The notes below the pieces were generated by a model. The model had not been told where the DNA came from. It did not search any database and was given only the letters and a program-made list of their open reading frames with translations. The translations under genes were made by a program, and so were the position numbers. Positions 36,797 through 45,152 of a DNA stretch of 64,000 nucleotides are shown piece by piece (within the stretch, counting starts at the first letter, position 1; every line of letters begins with the position of its first letter). Source of the DNA: UBA1402 sp964575345 (GTDB taxonomy: Bacteria > Bacteroidota > Bacteroidia > Bacteroidales > UBA1402); the NCBI GenBank assembly GCA_964575345.1, contig CAZNQD010000002.1, positions 1-64,000 on the forward strand. Direction: 5' to 3'.

Positions 36797-39154
36797 TTAT
36801 TTCTTTTTGGGTGAGCTTTTTCTGACCATTTTGCGGCCTTTTTTTTCGTTAGTTTCACCGGCTTGTTTTTCTATGAGTTCAAGACAATCCTGATAGCTGA
36901 GTGTAGCCGGATCTGTTTTTTTGGGGATTTTGTAATTCTGCCCCTTTTTACTTATGTAAGGGCCGTACCGGCCATTTATAACCAATAATTCCGGATCTTG
37001 TTCAAAGCTGCTGATGATTTTTTTACGATCTTCTTCCTGCTTGTTTTTAACAAGTTGGATGGCTTGATCCAAACTCAATTCCAGAGGATCGAATTCTTCG
37101 GGCAGGGAAACAAATTGATTTCCATGACGGATATAATTGCCGTAACGCCCGTTACCTACGCTTAGGCTTTTGTCTTCGAAAGATCCCAGTTCGCGGGGGA
37201 GCTTAAATAAGGCCAGGGCTTCTTCCAGGCTGATGCTGTCCATGCTTTGCTCTTTTCGCAGGGAGGCAAATAAGGGCTTTTCTTGGTCTTCGGCCGTACC
37301 TATTTGCACCAGGGGACCGAAACGTCCGATTCGTACCGATACCGGACGGCCGCTTTTAGGATCGTTGCCCAAAAGCCGGCTGCCCACTTTTTGGCCGGAA
37401 TAAGCGGTGGCCTCCAACACAGCCGGATGGAAAGCTTTATAAAATTGGTCGATCAATGCCACCCATTCCAATTCGCCTTCGGCAACCTGGTCGAAATATT
37501 TTTCCACAGTGGCCGTAAATTGGAAGCTCATTATGTCGGGGAAAGATTCCAGAAGAAAATCGTTGACCACCATACCAATATCGGTGGGAAAGAGTTTGGC
37601 TTTTTCCACACCGCTCATTTCGGTTTTGATCTTATCGCTGATTTGTCTTGTTTTGGACAATTCCAGCAGGTTGTACTGGCGTTTTTCGCCCTCCCGGTTG
37701 CCTTTTTCGATGTATTCCCGTTGCTGGATAGTGGAAATAGTCGGGGCGTAGGTCGAAGGCCTTCCAATGCCCAATTCTTCGAGTTTACGAACCAAAGTGG
37801 CTTCGGTATAACGTGGCGGTTTTTGGCTGAAACGCTGAACACCCTGGGCCGTATCCATGTTCAGTGTCTGATGAAGCCGGACAGGGGGGAGCAATTTGCT
37901 GTTACCGTTTTCGGCTTCATTTTCCTTGTCGGAATATTCGTAGACCTTCAGAAAACCTTCGAAGGTAACGACTTCTCCACTGGCTGTGAATAGTTGATTA
38001 CCATTGGAATGACTTATGGTTACGGTGGTTTTCTCCAATTGTGCGTCGGCCATTTGAGATGCGATGGCCCTCTGCCAGATGAGTTCGTATAATTTCTTTT
38101 CGGGCCCGGGGCCATCTATGCTGTGCACATTCATATAGGCCGGACGTATGGCTTCGTGCGCTTCCTGTGCTCCTTTGCTTTTGGTTTGGTACTGGCGGGT
38201 TTTGACGTTGTCTTCACCGTACAGGCGAGTGATTTCGGCTTTGGCGGTATTGATGGCCAGCGAAGATAAATGAACCGAGTCGGTACGCATATAGGTGATT
38301 TTTCCCGATTCGTAGAGTGATTGGGCAACCCGCATGGTCTGAGCTACCGAAAACCTGAGTTTGCGGGCCGCTTCCTGTTGCAAGGTAGAGGTAGTAAAGG
38401 GAGGGGCAGGTGAGCGCCTGAGGGGTTTGGTACTGATATCTTCCACTTTGAATGTGGCTGTTTTAAGCAGTTCCAGCAAAGCGAGAGCTGATTCTTTTTG
38501 TTCGATTTTTTCGGGAAATTCAGCTTTGAGTTCCGCTATGCTTCCGTCGGGAGCAGGCACCAGAAAAACAATACTCAGCTTATAAAAGCTTTCTGAATTG
38601 AATTGCTGAATTTCTCTTTCCCGCTCTACGACCAGTCGAACAGCCACCGATTGCACCCTTCCGGCAGAAAGTGCCGGTTTAATCTTTTTCCAAAGCACCG
38701 GCGATAATTCAAATCCCACAATGCGGTCGAGCACGCGGCGGGCTTGTTGTGCATTTACCAGGTTGAGGTCGATGTTGCGGGGATGTTTGATGGCGTTTTC
38801 GATGGCCTCTTTGGTGATTTCGTGGAATACAATGCGTTTTGTGTTGTCTTCCTTAAGATTGAGCACTTCGGACAAATGCCAGGCGATGGCTTCACCTTCG
38901 CGGTCTTCATCGGAGGCCAGCCAAATAATTTCTGCTTTTTGAGCTGCTGATTTTAATTCACCCACCAGTTTCTTCTTTTCCGGAGAAACTTCATAGACCG
39001 GTTTGAATTTATTTTCTATTTCAATACCGAAATCTTTTTTTCTCAGGTCACGGATGTGCCCAAAACTCGACATTACCTTAAAGTCTTTTCCTAAAAACTT
39101 TTCGATGGTTTTGGCCTTGGCCGGGGATTCTACTATGACTAAATTCTTTTGCAT
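36797..39154 (-). CDS. topA: DNA topoisomerase I
   Basis: Type IA topoisomerase of 785 residues that relaxes negative supercoils. The TOPRIM domain begins at NLVIVESPAKAKTIEKFLG and includes DEDREGEAIAWHL; the active-site tyrosine is Y288 in ITYMRTDS. The C-terminal part carries repeats without zinc-finger cysteines (FGPLVQIG, GRYGNYIRHG, GRYGPYISKKG), the non-zinc topoisomerase C-terminal type, followed by a lysine-rich tail. The gene leads a minus-strand group with the small lipoprotein and AsmA-like genes. A candidate promoter lies about 110 bases upstream. Confidence 0.97.
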   Translation of the reverse strand: MQKNLVIVESPAKAKTIEKFLGKDFKVMSSFGHIRDLRKKDFGIEIENKFKPVYEVSPEKKKLVGELKSAAQKAEIIWLASDEDREGEAIAWHLSEVLNLKEDNTKRIVFHEITKEAIENAIKHPRNIDLNLVNAQQARRVLDRIVGFELSPVLWKKIKPALSAGRVQSVAVRLVVEREREIQQFNSESFYKLSIVFLVPAPDGSIAELKAEFPEKIEQKESALALLELLKTATFKVEDISTKPLRRSPAPPFTTSTLQQEAARKLRFSVAQTMRVAQSLYESGKITYMRTDSVHLSSLAINTAKAEITRLYGEDNVKTRQYQTKSKGAQEAHEAIRPAYMNVHSIDGPGPEKKLYELIWQRAIASQMADAQLEKTTVTISHSNGNQLFTASGEVVTFEGFLKVYEYSDKENEAENGNSKLLPPVRLHQTLNMDTAQGVQRFSQKPPRYTEATLVRKLEELGIGRPSTYAPTISTIQQREYIEKGNREGEKRQYNLLELSKTRQISDKIKTEMSGVEKAKLFPTDIGMVVNDFLLESFPDIMSFQFTATVEKYFDQVAEGELEWVALIDQFYKAFHPAVLEATAYSGQKVGSRLLGNDPKSGRPVSVRIGRFGPLVQIGTAEDQEKPLFASLRKEQSMDSISLEEALALFKLPRELGSFEDKSLSVGNGRYGNYIRHGNQFVSLPEEFDPLELSLDQAIQLVKNKQEEDRKKIISSFEQDPELLVINGRYGPYISKKGQNYKIPKKTDPATLSYQDCLELIEKQAGETNEKKGRKMVRKSSPKKK

Positions 39155-39262
39155 TAAAGAGTGCTTTCAGTTAATCCGGAACTATTCATCCGTAAGTTCA
39201 ACATCAAAAAAAAGGTGGGCCTCAACTCAGTTATTCACTAACTCATGCCTGTAAAAACGGCG

Positions 39263-39291
39263 CAAAATTAGTAAAAACACTTCAGTGTCAA
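39263..39291 (-). promoter_or_regulatory. Candidate promoter TTG-N18-TAATTTTG for topA
   Basis: On the minus strand a -33 TTG (39291-39289) and -7 TAATTTTG (39270-39263) are separated by 18 bases, one short of the usual spacing. It lies in the 181-base gap between topA and the gamma-carbonic anhydrase gene, where nothing else is evident. Confidence 0.5.
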
Positions 39292-39335
39292 GTTATTTTC
39301 TGAAAATTTATACAGAAATGATCATATGCAGCCCC

Positions 39336-39854
39336 TTATCCCTCTTTATACCAACTCGCGTAGAACTGGTAATTGTCCGAAATCCTTTTATTGATCGTAT
39401 TGGTTTGTTCTGCGTCGGCAAACTTGACAAATTTAGCCGGGACACCGGCATAGACGCTGTAGGGTTCAATCCTGGTTCCGCTGAGCACCACTGAGCCTGC
39501 GGCAATTATGGCACCTTCGCCGATGACGGCATGATCAAGCACTACAGAGCCCATTCCTATGAGTGCAAGTTTCTCAATTTTAGCTCCGTGTATAGTGACG
39601 TTGTGCCCGATGGAAACATTGTCCCCGATTTCTATGACGGATTTCTGATACAGGGTATGCAGCACAGAGCCGTCCTGAATATTTACGTTATTTCCTATAC
39701 GTATGGAATTGACGTCTCCCCGCAGAACTGTGTTGAACCAGACACTGCAGCCCTCGCCCAATACTACATCTCCGATAATGCTTGCGTTTTCGGCCAGATA
39801 GCAATCCGGACCGATTACAGGGTCGAAACCCCGGACTGATTTTATTAATGCCAT
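39336..39854 (-). CDS. Gamma-carbonic-anhydrase-like hexapeptide repeat protein
   Basis: A 172-residue left-handed beta-helix protein (trimer in its family) built of hexapeptide repeats. The start at 39854 (MALIKSVRGFDPVIG) is used because the longer frame would read into the aminopeptidase gene. Possible metal-binding histidines are in GSVLHTLY and SIGHNVTIHGA, matching the gamma-carbonic anhydrase pattern. Members may hydrate CO2 or have other functions such as acyl transfer; activity is often not demonstrated. It begins one base after the stop of the aminopeptidase P gene, so the two are co-transcribed. Confidence 0.88.
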   Translation of the reverse strand: MALIKSVRGFDPVIGPDCYLAENASIIGDVVLGEGCSVWFNTVLRGDVNSIRIGNNVNIQDGSVLHTLYQKSVIEIGDNVSIGHNVTIHGAKIEKLALIGMGSVVLDHAVIGEGAIIAAGSVVLSGTRIEPYSVYAGVPAKFVKFADAEQTNTINKRISDNYQFYASWYKEG

Positions 39855-39855
39855 A

Positions 39856-41643
39856 TTATATTTCCTTTGTTTTAAGGGCCAGCCAGGTTTTTTCTTCTTC
39901 GCCGAGAAAAGCCGAAAGCTGGCTGTAGACAAAACGGTGATAAGAGTTTATCCAGTCGATTTCCTGCCCGGTATAATAACTCTTTTCAATGGCCTTAAGC
40001 TCCAAAGGGCAAAGACTGAGAGTTTCGAAGCCCAGGAACTGCCCGAATTCGGATTCCCCCTTTTCGACTACCAGCATCATGTTTTCTACACGCAGGCCGT
40101 ATTTTCCTGCGCGATAAATGCCGGGCTCGTTGGATATCACCATACCGGCTTTGATCAGCTCGGGATTTTCTTCCATGCGTATGCTCTGCGGTCCCTCGTG
40201 CACATTCAGGAAATGCCCTACGCCGTGACAGGTGCCGTGCCCGTATTGCAGCAGATCTTTCCAGAGAAACTGACGGGCCATAATGTCCAGCTGAGAGCCT
40301 CTGGTATGCGTGGGAAATACACATTCGGACAAGGCTATGTTGCCTTTGAGAATGCGGGCATAATCCTGTTTGAATTCCTCAGGTGTGGCTCCCCGGAAGA
40401 GAGAAAAAGTCCGGGTAATGTCGGTAGTGCCCTGGAGGTATTGGCCTCCGGTATCTACCAACAGGTAACCATCGGGCAGAATTCTGGCCCTGGAACTTTC
40501 TGAGGGGCTGTAGTGGACAATGGCTCCGTGTTCGTTGTAACTAATGATGGAATTAAAACTGTCTCCTTTGCAGTGGTCCTGCTCCAACCGGAATTCACTC
40601 ATTTTGCGTACCAGATCGGTTTCGTAAAATTCTTCTCCCTGTTCAAGGGCAGCCTCGAACCAGCGCCAGAAACGAACCAGGGCTACACCCTCCTTTTGCA
40701 TGGCGGTACGGAATCCGGCAATTTCGACCGGATTTTTGACGGATTTCAGAGCTGTTGTAGGAGCGGTGCCTTCCACCCGACGGCAATGAGAGGGTATATA
40801 TTTGTAAATGTAATAGTTAATGCGGGCTATGTCTGTAAAAACTCCCGAACCTGTTGGAAGTTTTTGTAAATCTGCATACAAAGCGGAATATTCCCGCAGT
40901 TGAATATTGTTTTTTTTGAGATAGATTCGTGTGCTTTCGTCTATTTTGTTCTTGTCGGTATAAAGGTTCGCGGCGTCCGGGCCAATCAGGGCAAAAGCAA
41001 GACCTACCGGATTGAAGTCCACATCGCTGCCCCTCAGGTTGAACAGCCAGGCGATATCGTCCAGGCCGCTGACGGGCAGATAGTCTGCTCCCTGACGGCT
41101 GAGTTCGGCTCTGAGTTCCAGAAGTTTTTCTTTTACGCTCTTGCCGGCATAGTTGGCAGGGAAAACATAAAAAGGAAAATCCGGCAGGTCCGGCCTGTCG
41201 GGCCACACCCGGGTGTAAGGTTTAAAATCGTCTATTAGTTTTACTCCGTGTTTATTGAAGACCTGAATCATTTTGAGTGCATCGCGGGCAGCAAACACTT
41301 CTCCGTCAATACCCGCCGAACGATAGTTCATGCCGGCTATCCATTCGGGAATGCCGGGAGTTTCGGGCAGGGTGGTTTTAAACAAATCGATACCGCTGCC
41401 CCTGAGTTCCTGTTCCGCCTGAAGATAATACCTGGAGTCTGTCCATAAGCCGGCTTTGTCTTTGCCTACTACCAGAGTTCCGGCACTACCCGTAAATCCC
41501 GAAAGGTATCTTCTGAATTTAAAATGTGAGGAAACGTATTCTCCCTGATGGCAGTCGGAGGTTGGAATTATGCAGGCTTCCATAGCATTTTCCCTCATCA
41601 GGTCACGTAATGCCGCCAATCTTTCCGGAATGCTCTTATACAT
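39856..41643 (-). CDS. Xaa-Pro aminopeptidase (M24 family)
   Basis: A 595-residue aminopeptidase P-type enzyme that releases N-terminal residues preceding proline. Two creatinase-N-like domains (about residues 1-310) come before the pita-bread catalytic domain. Metal ligands are seen in LLVDTGGQYLQGTTDITRTF (two Asp), GTCHGVGHFLNVHEG (His), ISNEPGIY (Glu) and GLRVENMMLV (Glu). The length matches the long, three-domain type found in Bacteroidota and eukaryotic cytosol. No signal peptide is visible, so it is likely cytoplasmic and helps recycle peptides. Confidence 0.93.
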   Translation of the reverse strand: MYKSIPERLAALRDLMRENAMEACIIPTSDCHQGEYVSSHFKFRRYLSGFTGSAGTLVVGKDKAGLWTDSRYYLQAEQELRGSGIDLFKTTLPETPGIPEWIAGMNYRSAGIDGEVFAARDALKMIQVFNKHGVKLIDDFKPYTRVWPDRPDLPDFPFYVFPANYAGKSVKEKLLELRAELSRQGADYLPVSGLDDIAWLFNLRGSDVDFNPVGLAFALIGPDAANLYTDKNKIDESTRIYLKKNNIQLREYSALYADLQKLPTGSGVFTDIARINYYIYKYIPSHCRRVEGTAPTTALKSVKNPVEIAGFRTAMQKEGVALVRFWRWFEAALEQGEEFYETDLVRKMSEFRLEQDHCKGDSFNSIISYNEHGAIVHYSPSESSRARILPDGYLLVDTGGQYLQGTTDITRTFSLFRGATPEEFKQDYARILKGNIALSECVFPTHTRGSQLDIMARQFLWKDLLQYGHGTCHGVGHFLNVHEGPQSIRMEENPELIKAGMVISNEPGIYRAGKYGLRVENMMLVVEKGESEFGQFLGFETLSLCPLELKAIEKSYYTGQEIDWINSYHRFVYSQLSAFLGEEEKTWLALKTKEI

Positions 41644-41677
41644 TATATATAGGTATGTGGTAGGTTTAGTAAAATCA

Positions 41678-41705
41678 CAAAGGTAGTAAAAAAACAGCTT
41701 TTCAA
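41678..41705 (-). promoter_or_regulatory. Candidate promoter TTG-N17-TACCTTTG for the aminopeptidase gene
   Basis: On the minus strand TACCTTTG (41685-41678) lies 35 bases before the start of the aminopeptidase gene, with a TTG at 41705-41703. The 17-base spacer is shorter than the consensus, so confidence is moderate. Confidence 0.45.
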
Positions 41706-41771
41706 CTTAGGCTCCCGAATTGAATTTTGGACAGGATACATAAATTTTTTTTGAAAGATTCTGAGTTTTTT

Positions 41772-41802
41772 TTTGTTTACTGATTTGTTTTGCCTACTTT
41801 TG
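41772..41802 (+). promoter_or_regulatory. Promoter TTTG-N19-TACTTTTG for rpsU
   Basis: An exact match to the Bacteroidota vegetative promoter: -33 TTTG (41772-41775), 19-base spacer, -7 TACTTTTG (41795-41802). It is 41 bases before rpsU. The rest of the 199-base divergent gap is T- and A-rich with no other feature seen. Confidence 0.75.
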
Positions 41803-41842
41803 CAGGCCAAATTAAAATCATTTTTTATACAAAAACACGATT

Positions 41843-42034
41843 ATGATCATTGTTCCCATCAAAGAAGGTGAAAACATCGAAAGGGCTTTGAAAAAGTTCA
41901 AACGTAAATTCGAAAAAACAGGAACCGTTAAAGAACTGAGAAACAGACAGGCATTCAGCAAGCCTTCGGTTGTCAAACGTCAGCAAAAAATGAAAGCTGT
42001 TTACGTTCAACAGCTGCAACAAAACGAAGAGTAA
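41843..42034 (+). CDS. rpsU: 30S ribosomal protein S21
   Basis: A 63-residue basic ribosomal protein of the small subunit, needed for efficient initiation. The N-terminus MIIVPIKEGENIERALKKFK and the lysine/arginine-rich C-terminus are typical. It has its own strong promoter and begins the conserved rpsU-xerC-hpf-tRNA-tuf block. In Bacteroidota, bS21 has been linked to hiding the anti-SD sequence with bL-type partners in initiation; that is family knowledge, not seen here. Confidence 0.96.
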   Translation: MIIVPIKEGENIERALKKFKRKFEKTGTVKELRNRQAFSKPSVVKRQQKMKAVYVQQLQQNEE

Positions 42035-42071
42035 AAACAGGCAGGAAAACGCTTAAAATTAAATCCGTTTT

Positions 42072-42103
42072 TTTGCTGTTTTGAAATAGCTTTACTATAT
42101 TCG
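42072..42103 (+). promoter_or_regulatory. Possible promoter TTTG-N20-TATATTCG before xerC
   Basis: A TTTG at 42072-42075 and the near-consensus box TATATTCG at 42096-42103 (one mismatch from TAnnTTTG) are 20 bases apart, 30 bases before the start of the recombinase gene. Moderate match. Confidence 0.4.
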
Positions 42104-42133
42104 TTGCGGAATAATTTTTCAAGCAGCGGAGCT

Positions 42134-43048
42134 ATGTGGGTGGAGCAATACATACAATATTTACGGTATGAGAAAAATTATTCTTCTCATACCGTTTTTG
42201 CTTATAAGCGCGATTTAGAACAATTCCTTGCCTTTGCCTCCATTACCTTTCAATTGGAGCATCCCTCAGATATTGACGCCGATATTATTAGAGCGTGGAT
42301 GCTGTCCTTAATGGAAAAGGGTGATTCCGCCCGTTCGGTCAATCGCAAACTTTCTTCTCTTCGTTCGTATTGGCGTTATTTGTTGCGTCAGGGCCTGGTG
42401 ATTGCCAATCCTACACAAAAAGTGCTTACACCCAAAATTAAGAAAGCCCTTCCTTCCTTTTTGAAAGAAGACGAATTGAACAATTTACTCGATAAGGCCA
42501 GGGAGGAGGCACAGGCCGATACTTTTACCGAAAGCCGTGACAATCTTATTTTAGAGATGTTTTGCCTTACAGGCATCCGGCGGGCTGAATTAATTGGCCT
42601 TAAAACCGGAGACGTAGATACAGGTTCAGCTTCGCTCAAAGTTACAGGTAAGCGCAACAAACAGCGTATTCTGCCCTTTGGAGCCGCTTTGAAAAAATCA
42701 ATAGAAAATTACCTGGTATTACGCCGCGATTATCTGGATAAACTCGAAGATTATCCCGAAGTGGAGCCGCCCTTTTTTATCAATGCCAAAGGACGGGCCC
42801 TGAATCCCCGCCGGGTCTATAGTCTTGTCAATGAAAGGTTGGCTGAAGTTGGCAATTTATCTAAAAGAAGCCCGCATGTGCTCAGGCATACATTCGCCAC
42901 CACCTTGTTAAACAGGGGAGCCGAACTGAACGCCGTAAAAGAGCTGTTGGGGCATGCCAGCTTGTCTGCAACGGAGGTGTATACCCATACCACTTTCGAA
43001 GAATTAAAAAAAGTGTATAAACTAGCCCATCCAAGGGCAGAAAATTGA
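42134..43048 (+). CDS. xerC: Tyrosine recombinase XerC/XerD-type
   Basis: A 304-residue site-specific recombinase. The core-binding SAM-like domain covers residues 1-95 (YLRYEKNYSSHTVFAYKRDL), and the catalytic domain has R149 in TGIRRAEL, a lysine in VTGKRNKQRI, HVLRHT (H248, R251), LLGHAS and nucleophile Y283 in EVYTHT. This is the housekeeping type that resolves chromosome dimers at dif, not a phage or transposon integrase, as shown by its place in a conserved ribosomal neighbourhood. The ATG at 42134 fits the usual N-terminus (MWVEQYIQYL); a TTG at 42104 would add ten residues. XerC versus XerD is not settled. Confidence 0.92.
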   Translation: MWVEQYIQYLRYEKNYSSHTVFAYKRDLEQFLAFASITFQLEHPSDIDADIIRAWMLSLMEKGDSARSVNRKLSSLRSYWRYLLRQGLVIANPTQKVLTPKIKKALPSFLKEDELNNLLDKAREEAQADTFTESRDNLILEMFCLTGIRRAELIGLKTGDVDTGSASLKVTGKRNKQRILPFGAALKKSIENYLVLRRDYLDKLEDYPEVEPPFFINAKGRALNPRRVYSLVNERLAEVGNLSKRSPHVLRHTFATTLLNRGAELNAVKELLGHASLSATEVYTHTTFEELKKVYKLAHPRAEN

Positions 43049-43062
43049 AAAGGAGATTAATT

Positions 43063-43362
43063 ATGGAAATTAGAATTCAATCCGTGCATTTTGATGCGAC
43101 CAGTACCTTAGAGAAATTTATACAAAAAAAGGTAGCTAAACTGGATCAGTATTACGAAGGTATATTATCGGCCGAAGTAACTCTGAAAGTAACTAAGCCT
43201 GAAACCGCCGCAAACAAAGAAGCCCTGATCAGGCTCAATATTTCAGGCCGGGATTTGTTCGCTTCCAAAACCTGTGACACTTTTGAGGAATCTGTCGACG
43301 AAGCTGTGGAAGCTTTGGGGAGACAATTGAAGAAACATAAAGATAAAATCCGCAGTAAATAA
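43063..43362 (+). CDS. hpf: Ribosome hibernation promoting factor, short form
   Basis: A 99-residue protein of the HPF/YfiA family with the start MEIRIQSVHFDATSTLEKFI and the conserved basic helix at the C-terminus. It binds the decoding region of the 30S subunit during slow growth. The long-form C-terminal dimerisation domain is absent. The start at 43063 is supported by an AGGAG eight bases upstream (43051-43055), a rare clear Shine-Dalgarno site in this window. An upstream TTG at 43045 is therefore rejected. It is 14 bases downstream of xerC. Confidence 0.94.
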   Translation: MEIRIQSVHFDATSTLEKFIQKKVAKLDQYYEGILSAEVTLKVTKPETAANKEALIRLNISGRDLFASKTCDTFEESVDEAVEALGRQLKKHKDKIRSK

Positions 43363-43377
43363 AATTTCAAAAATAGT

Positions 43378-43407
43378 TTTGTGGTTAAAAAATAATGTCT
43401 ACATTTG
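43378..43407 (+). promoter_or_regulatory. Promoter TTTG-N18-TACATTTG for the tRNA-tuf operon
   Basis: -33 TTTG (43378-43381) and -7 TACATTTG (43400-43407), spacer 18 bases, just after the hpf gene. It is 71 bases before tRNA-Tyr. The -7 box abuts and shares a base with a large palindrome at 43407-43446. Confidence 0.6.
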
Positions 43408-43446
43408 CAGCCGTTTCTCTAAAAAGGAGTTTTAGAGTACGGCTGC
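43407..43446. repeat. Palindrome / hairpin at the tRNA-tuf promoter
   Basis: Two stacked perfect stems: GCAGCCGT (43407-43414) with ACGGCTGC (43439-43446), and CTCTAAAA (43417-43424) with TTTTAGAG (43430-43437), with a small internal loop and the loop AGGAG. If transcription starts about seven bases after the -7 box, only the inner stem would be wholly in the RNA, and the outer arm overlaps the promoter. Confidence 0.75.
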
Positions 43447-43477
43447 TTTGATGTAGCCGTGTAAATTGAAGAAATTT

Positions 43478-43560
43478 GGGCAGTTACCAGAGTGGCCAAA
43501 TGGGGCAGACTGTAAATCTGCTGGTTGATACCTACGGTGGTTCGAATCCATCACTGCCCA
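43478..43560 (+). tRNA. tRNA-Tyr(GTA)
   Basis: 83 bases with a long variable arm. Acceptor stem GGGCAGT/ACTGCCC with discriminator A at 43560, anticodon GTA in ACTGTAAAT, and T-arm GGTTCGAATCC. CCA is not encoded (next bases CAA). First gene of a tRNA cluster leading into tuf. Confidence 0.96.
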
Positions 43561-43616
43561 CAAACTATTTTAGGGGGATCGGCGTTTTTTGGAATCATTG
43601 AACCCAAGAATATTTT

Positions 43617-43689
43617 GCGGGAATAGCTCAGTTGATAGAGCATTAGCCTTCCAAGCTGAGGGTCGCGGGTTTGAGTCCCGTTTCCCGCT
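43617..43689 (+). tRNA. tRNA-Gly(TCC)
   Basis: 73 bases. Acceptor stem GCGGGAA/TTCCCGC with discriminator T, anticodon TCC in CTTCCAA, and T-loop GTTTGAGTCC. CCA not encoded. Confidence 0.95.
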
Positions 43690-43700
43690 CTTTTAAAATT

Positions 43701-43772
<72 letters not shown>

Positions 43773-43810
43773 CAAACAAATAGATTACTTACTTATTTTA
43801 ATTTTCGATT

Positions 43811-44998
43811 ATGGCAAAAGAACATTTTAACAGGACTAAACCCCACGTCAACATCGGTACGATTGGCCACGTGGATCATGGTAAAACCACATTGACTGCC
43901 GCTATCACTATGATTTTGGCAAAAAAAGGACTTTCCGAAGTTAAATCTTTCGATCAGATTGACAACGCACCGGAAGAAAAGGAAAGAGGTATTACAATTA
44001 ATACATCGCACGTTGAATATCAAACTGAAAAACGTCACTACGCTCACGTAGACTGCCCCGGACACGCTGACTATGTTAAGAACATGGTTACAGGTGCTGC
44101 CCAGATGGACGGTGCCATTATAGTTGTAGCCGCCACCGACGGTCCTATGCCCCAAACTCGTGAACACATCCTTCTTGCCCGTCAGGTAAACGTTCCCAGA
44201 TTGGTTGTTTTCATGAACAAATGCGATATGGTTGACGACGAAGAAATGCTCGAATTGGTTGAAATGGAAATGCGTGACTTGTTGGGTTTCTATGAATTCG
44301 ATGCCGAAAACACACCTGTAATTCGCGGTTCTGCTCTGGGAGCCTTGAACGGTGTTCCTCAATGGGAAGACAAAGTAATGGAACTTATGGATGCAGTGGA
44401 CAATTGGATTGAACTTCCTCCCCGTGCCATTGACAAACCTTTCCTTATGCCCGTCGAAGACGTATTCTCGATCACAGGTCGTGGTACCGTTGCTACCGGA
44501 CGTATCGAAACCGGTATCATCAAAACCGGCGAAGAAGTACAAATTATCGGTCTGGATTCCAAAGGTAAGAAATCAGTCGTTACCGGTGTGGAAATGTTCC
44601 GCAAGATTCTGGATCAGGGTGAGGCCGGCGACAACGTAGGTTTGCTGCTCAGAGGTATTGACAAGGACGAAATCAAACGTGGTATGGTTGTAACCCACCC
44701 CGGAAAAGTAACTCCTCACACTACTTTCAAAGCTTCTGTGTATATCCTGAAAAAAGAAGAAGGTGGACGTCACACCCCCTTCCACAACAAATACCGTCCT
44801 CAATTCTATATCCGTACCCTTGATGTAACCGGCGAAATAAGCCTTCCCGAAGGAACCGAAATGGTTATGCCCGGCGACAACCTGGAGATCAAAGTAGAAT
44901 TGATCTATCCGGTAGCTTGCAGCGAAGGTTTGCGTTTTGCTATCCGTGAAGGCGGACGTACAGTAGGATCCGGCCAGATCACCGAGATTCTGGTATAA
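43811..44998 (+). CDS. tuf: Elongation factor Tu
   Basis: A 395-residue GTPase that brings aminoacyl-tRNA to the ribosome. The P-loop GHVDHGKTTL (about residues 18-27), DCPGHADYVKNM, NKCDMVDD and the GSALGALNG region mark the GTP domain, followed by the two beta-barrel domains. It is cotranscribed with three upstream tRNAs and, past a hairpin, tRNA-Trp and secE, the standard order in Bacteroidota. Codon use is strongly biased, as expected for a highly expressed gene. Confidence 0.98.
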   Translation: MAKEHFNRTKPHVNIGTIGHVDHGKTTLTAAITMILAKKGLSEVKSFDQIDNAPEEKERGITINTSHVEYQTEKRHYAHVDCPGHADYVKNMVTGAAQMDGAIIVVAATDGPMPQTREHILLARQVNVPRLVVFMNKCDMVDDEEMLELVEMEMRDLLGFYEFDAENTPVIRGSALGALNGVPQWEDKVMELMDAVDNWIELPPRAIDKPFLMPVEDVFSITGRGTVATGRIETGIIKTGEEVQIIGLDSKGKKSVVTGVEMFRKILDQGEAGDNVGLLLRGIDKDEIKRGMVVTHPGKVTPHTTFKASVYILKKEEGGRHTPFHNKYRPQFYIRTLDVTGEISLPEGTEMVMPGDNLEIKVELIYPVACSEGLRFAIREGGRTVGSGQITEILV

Positions 44999-45011
44999 AT
45001 AAAACAATTAT

Positions 45012-45060
45012 ACTCTCGGTGGGGCTGTCTCTGAACGATAGCCCCGCCGGAGAGTGTTTT
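45012..45060 (+). terminator. Stem-loop between tuf and tRNA-Trp (partial terminator or processing site)
   Basis: A long stem pairs ACTCTCGGTGGGGCT (45012-45026) with AGCCCCGCCGGAGAGT (45040-45055), with one G-T pair and one bulge; a TGTTTT follows. The weak U-tract suggests a leaky terminator or an RNA-processing signal before the tRNA. Confidence 0.55.
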
Positions 45061-45063
45061 ATT

Positions 45064-45136
45064 ACGGGTCTAGCTCAGTTGGTAGAGCATCGGTCTCCAA
45101 AACCGAGTGTCGGGAGTTCGAGTCTCTCGACCCGTG
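45064..45136 (+). tRNA. tRNA-Trp(CCA)
   Basis: 73 bases. Acceptor stem ACGGGTC/GACCCGT, discriminator G, anticodon CCA in TCTCCAAAA, T-loop GTTCGAGTC. Unlike the three tRNAs upstream of tuf, the terminal CCA is encoded (45137-45139). secE starts 14 bases later. Confidence 0.96.
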
Positions 45137-45152
45137 CCATAAACCCCATCTT

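Noticed and set aside
37283..37993. Plus-strand frame opposite topA
   Set aside because: Lies wholly within conserved topoisomerase coding sequence and has no recognisable content.
42134..43048. Integrase of a mobile element
   Set aside because: The neighbours are rpsU, hpf and tRNA/tuf in conserved order, there are no attachment repeats or cargo genes, and the sequence is of the housekeeping Xer type.
43793..44542. Long minus-strand frame opposite tuf
   Set aside because: No recognisable protein features; a shadow caused by the strong codon bias of tuf.
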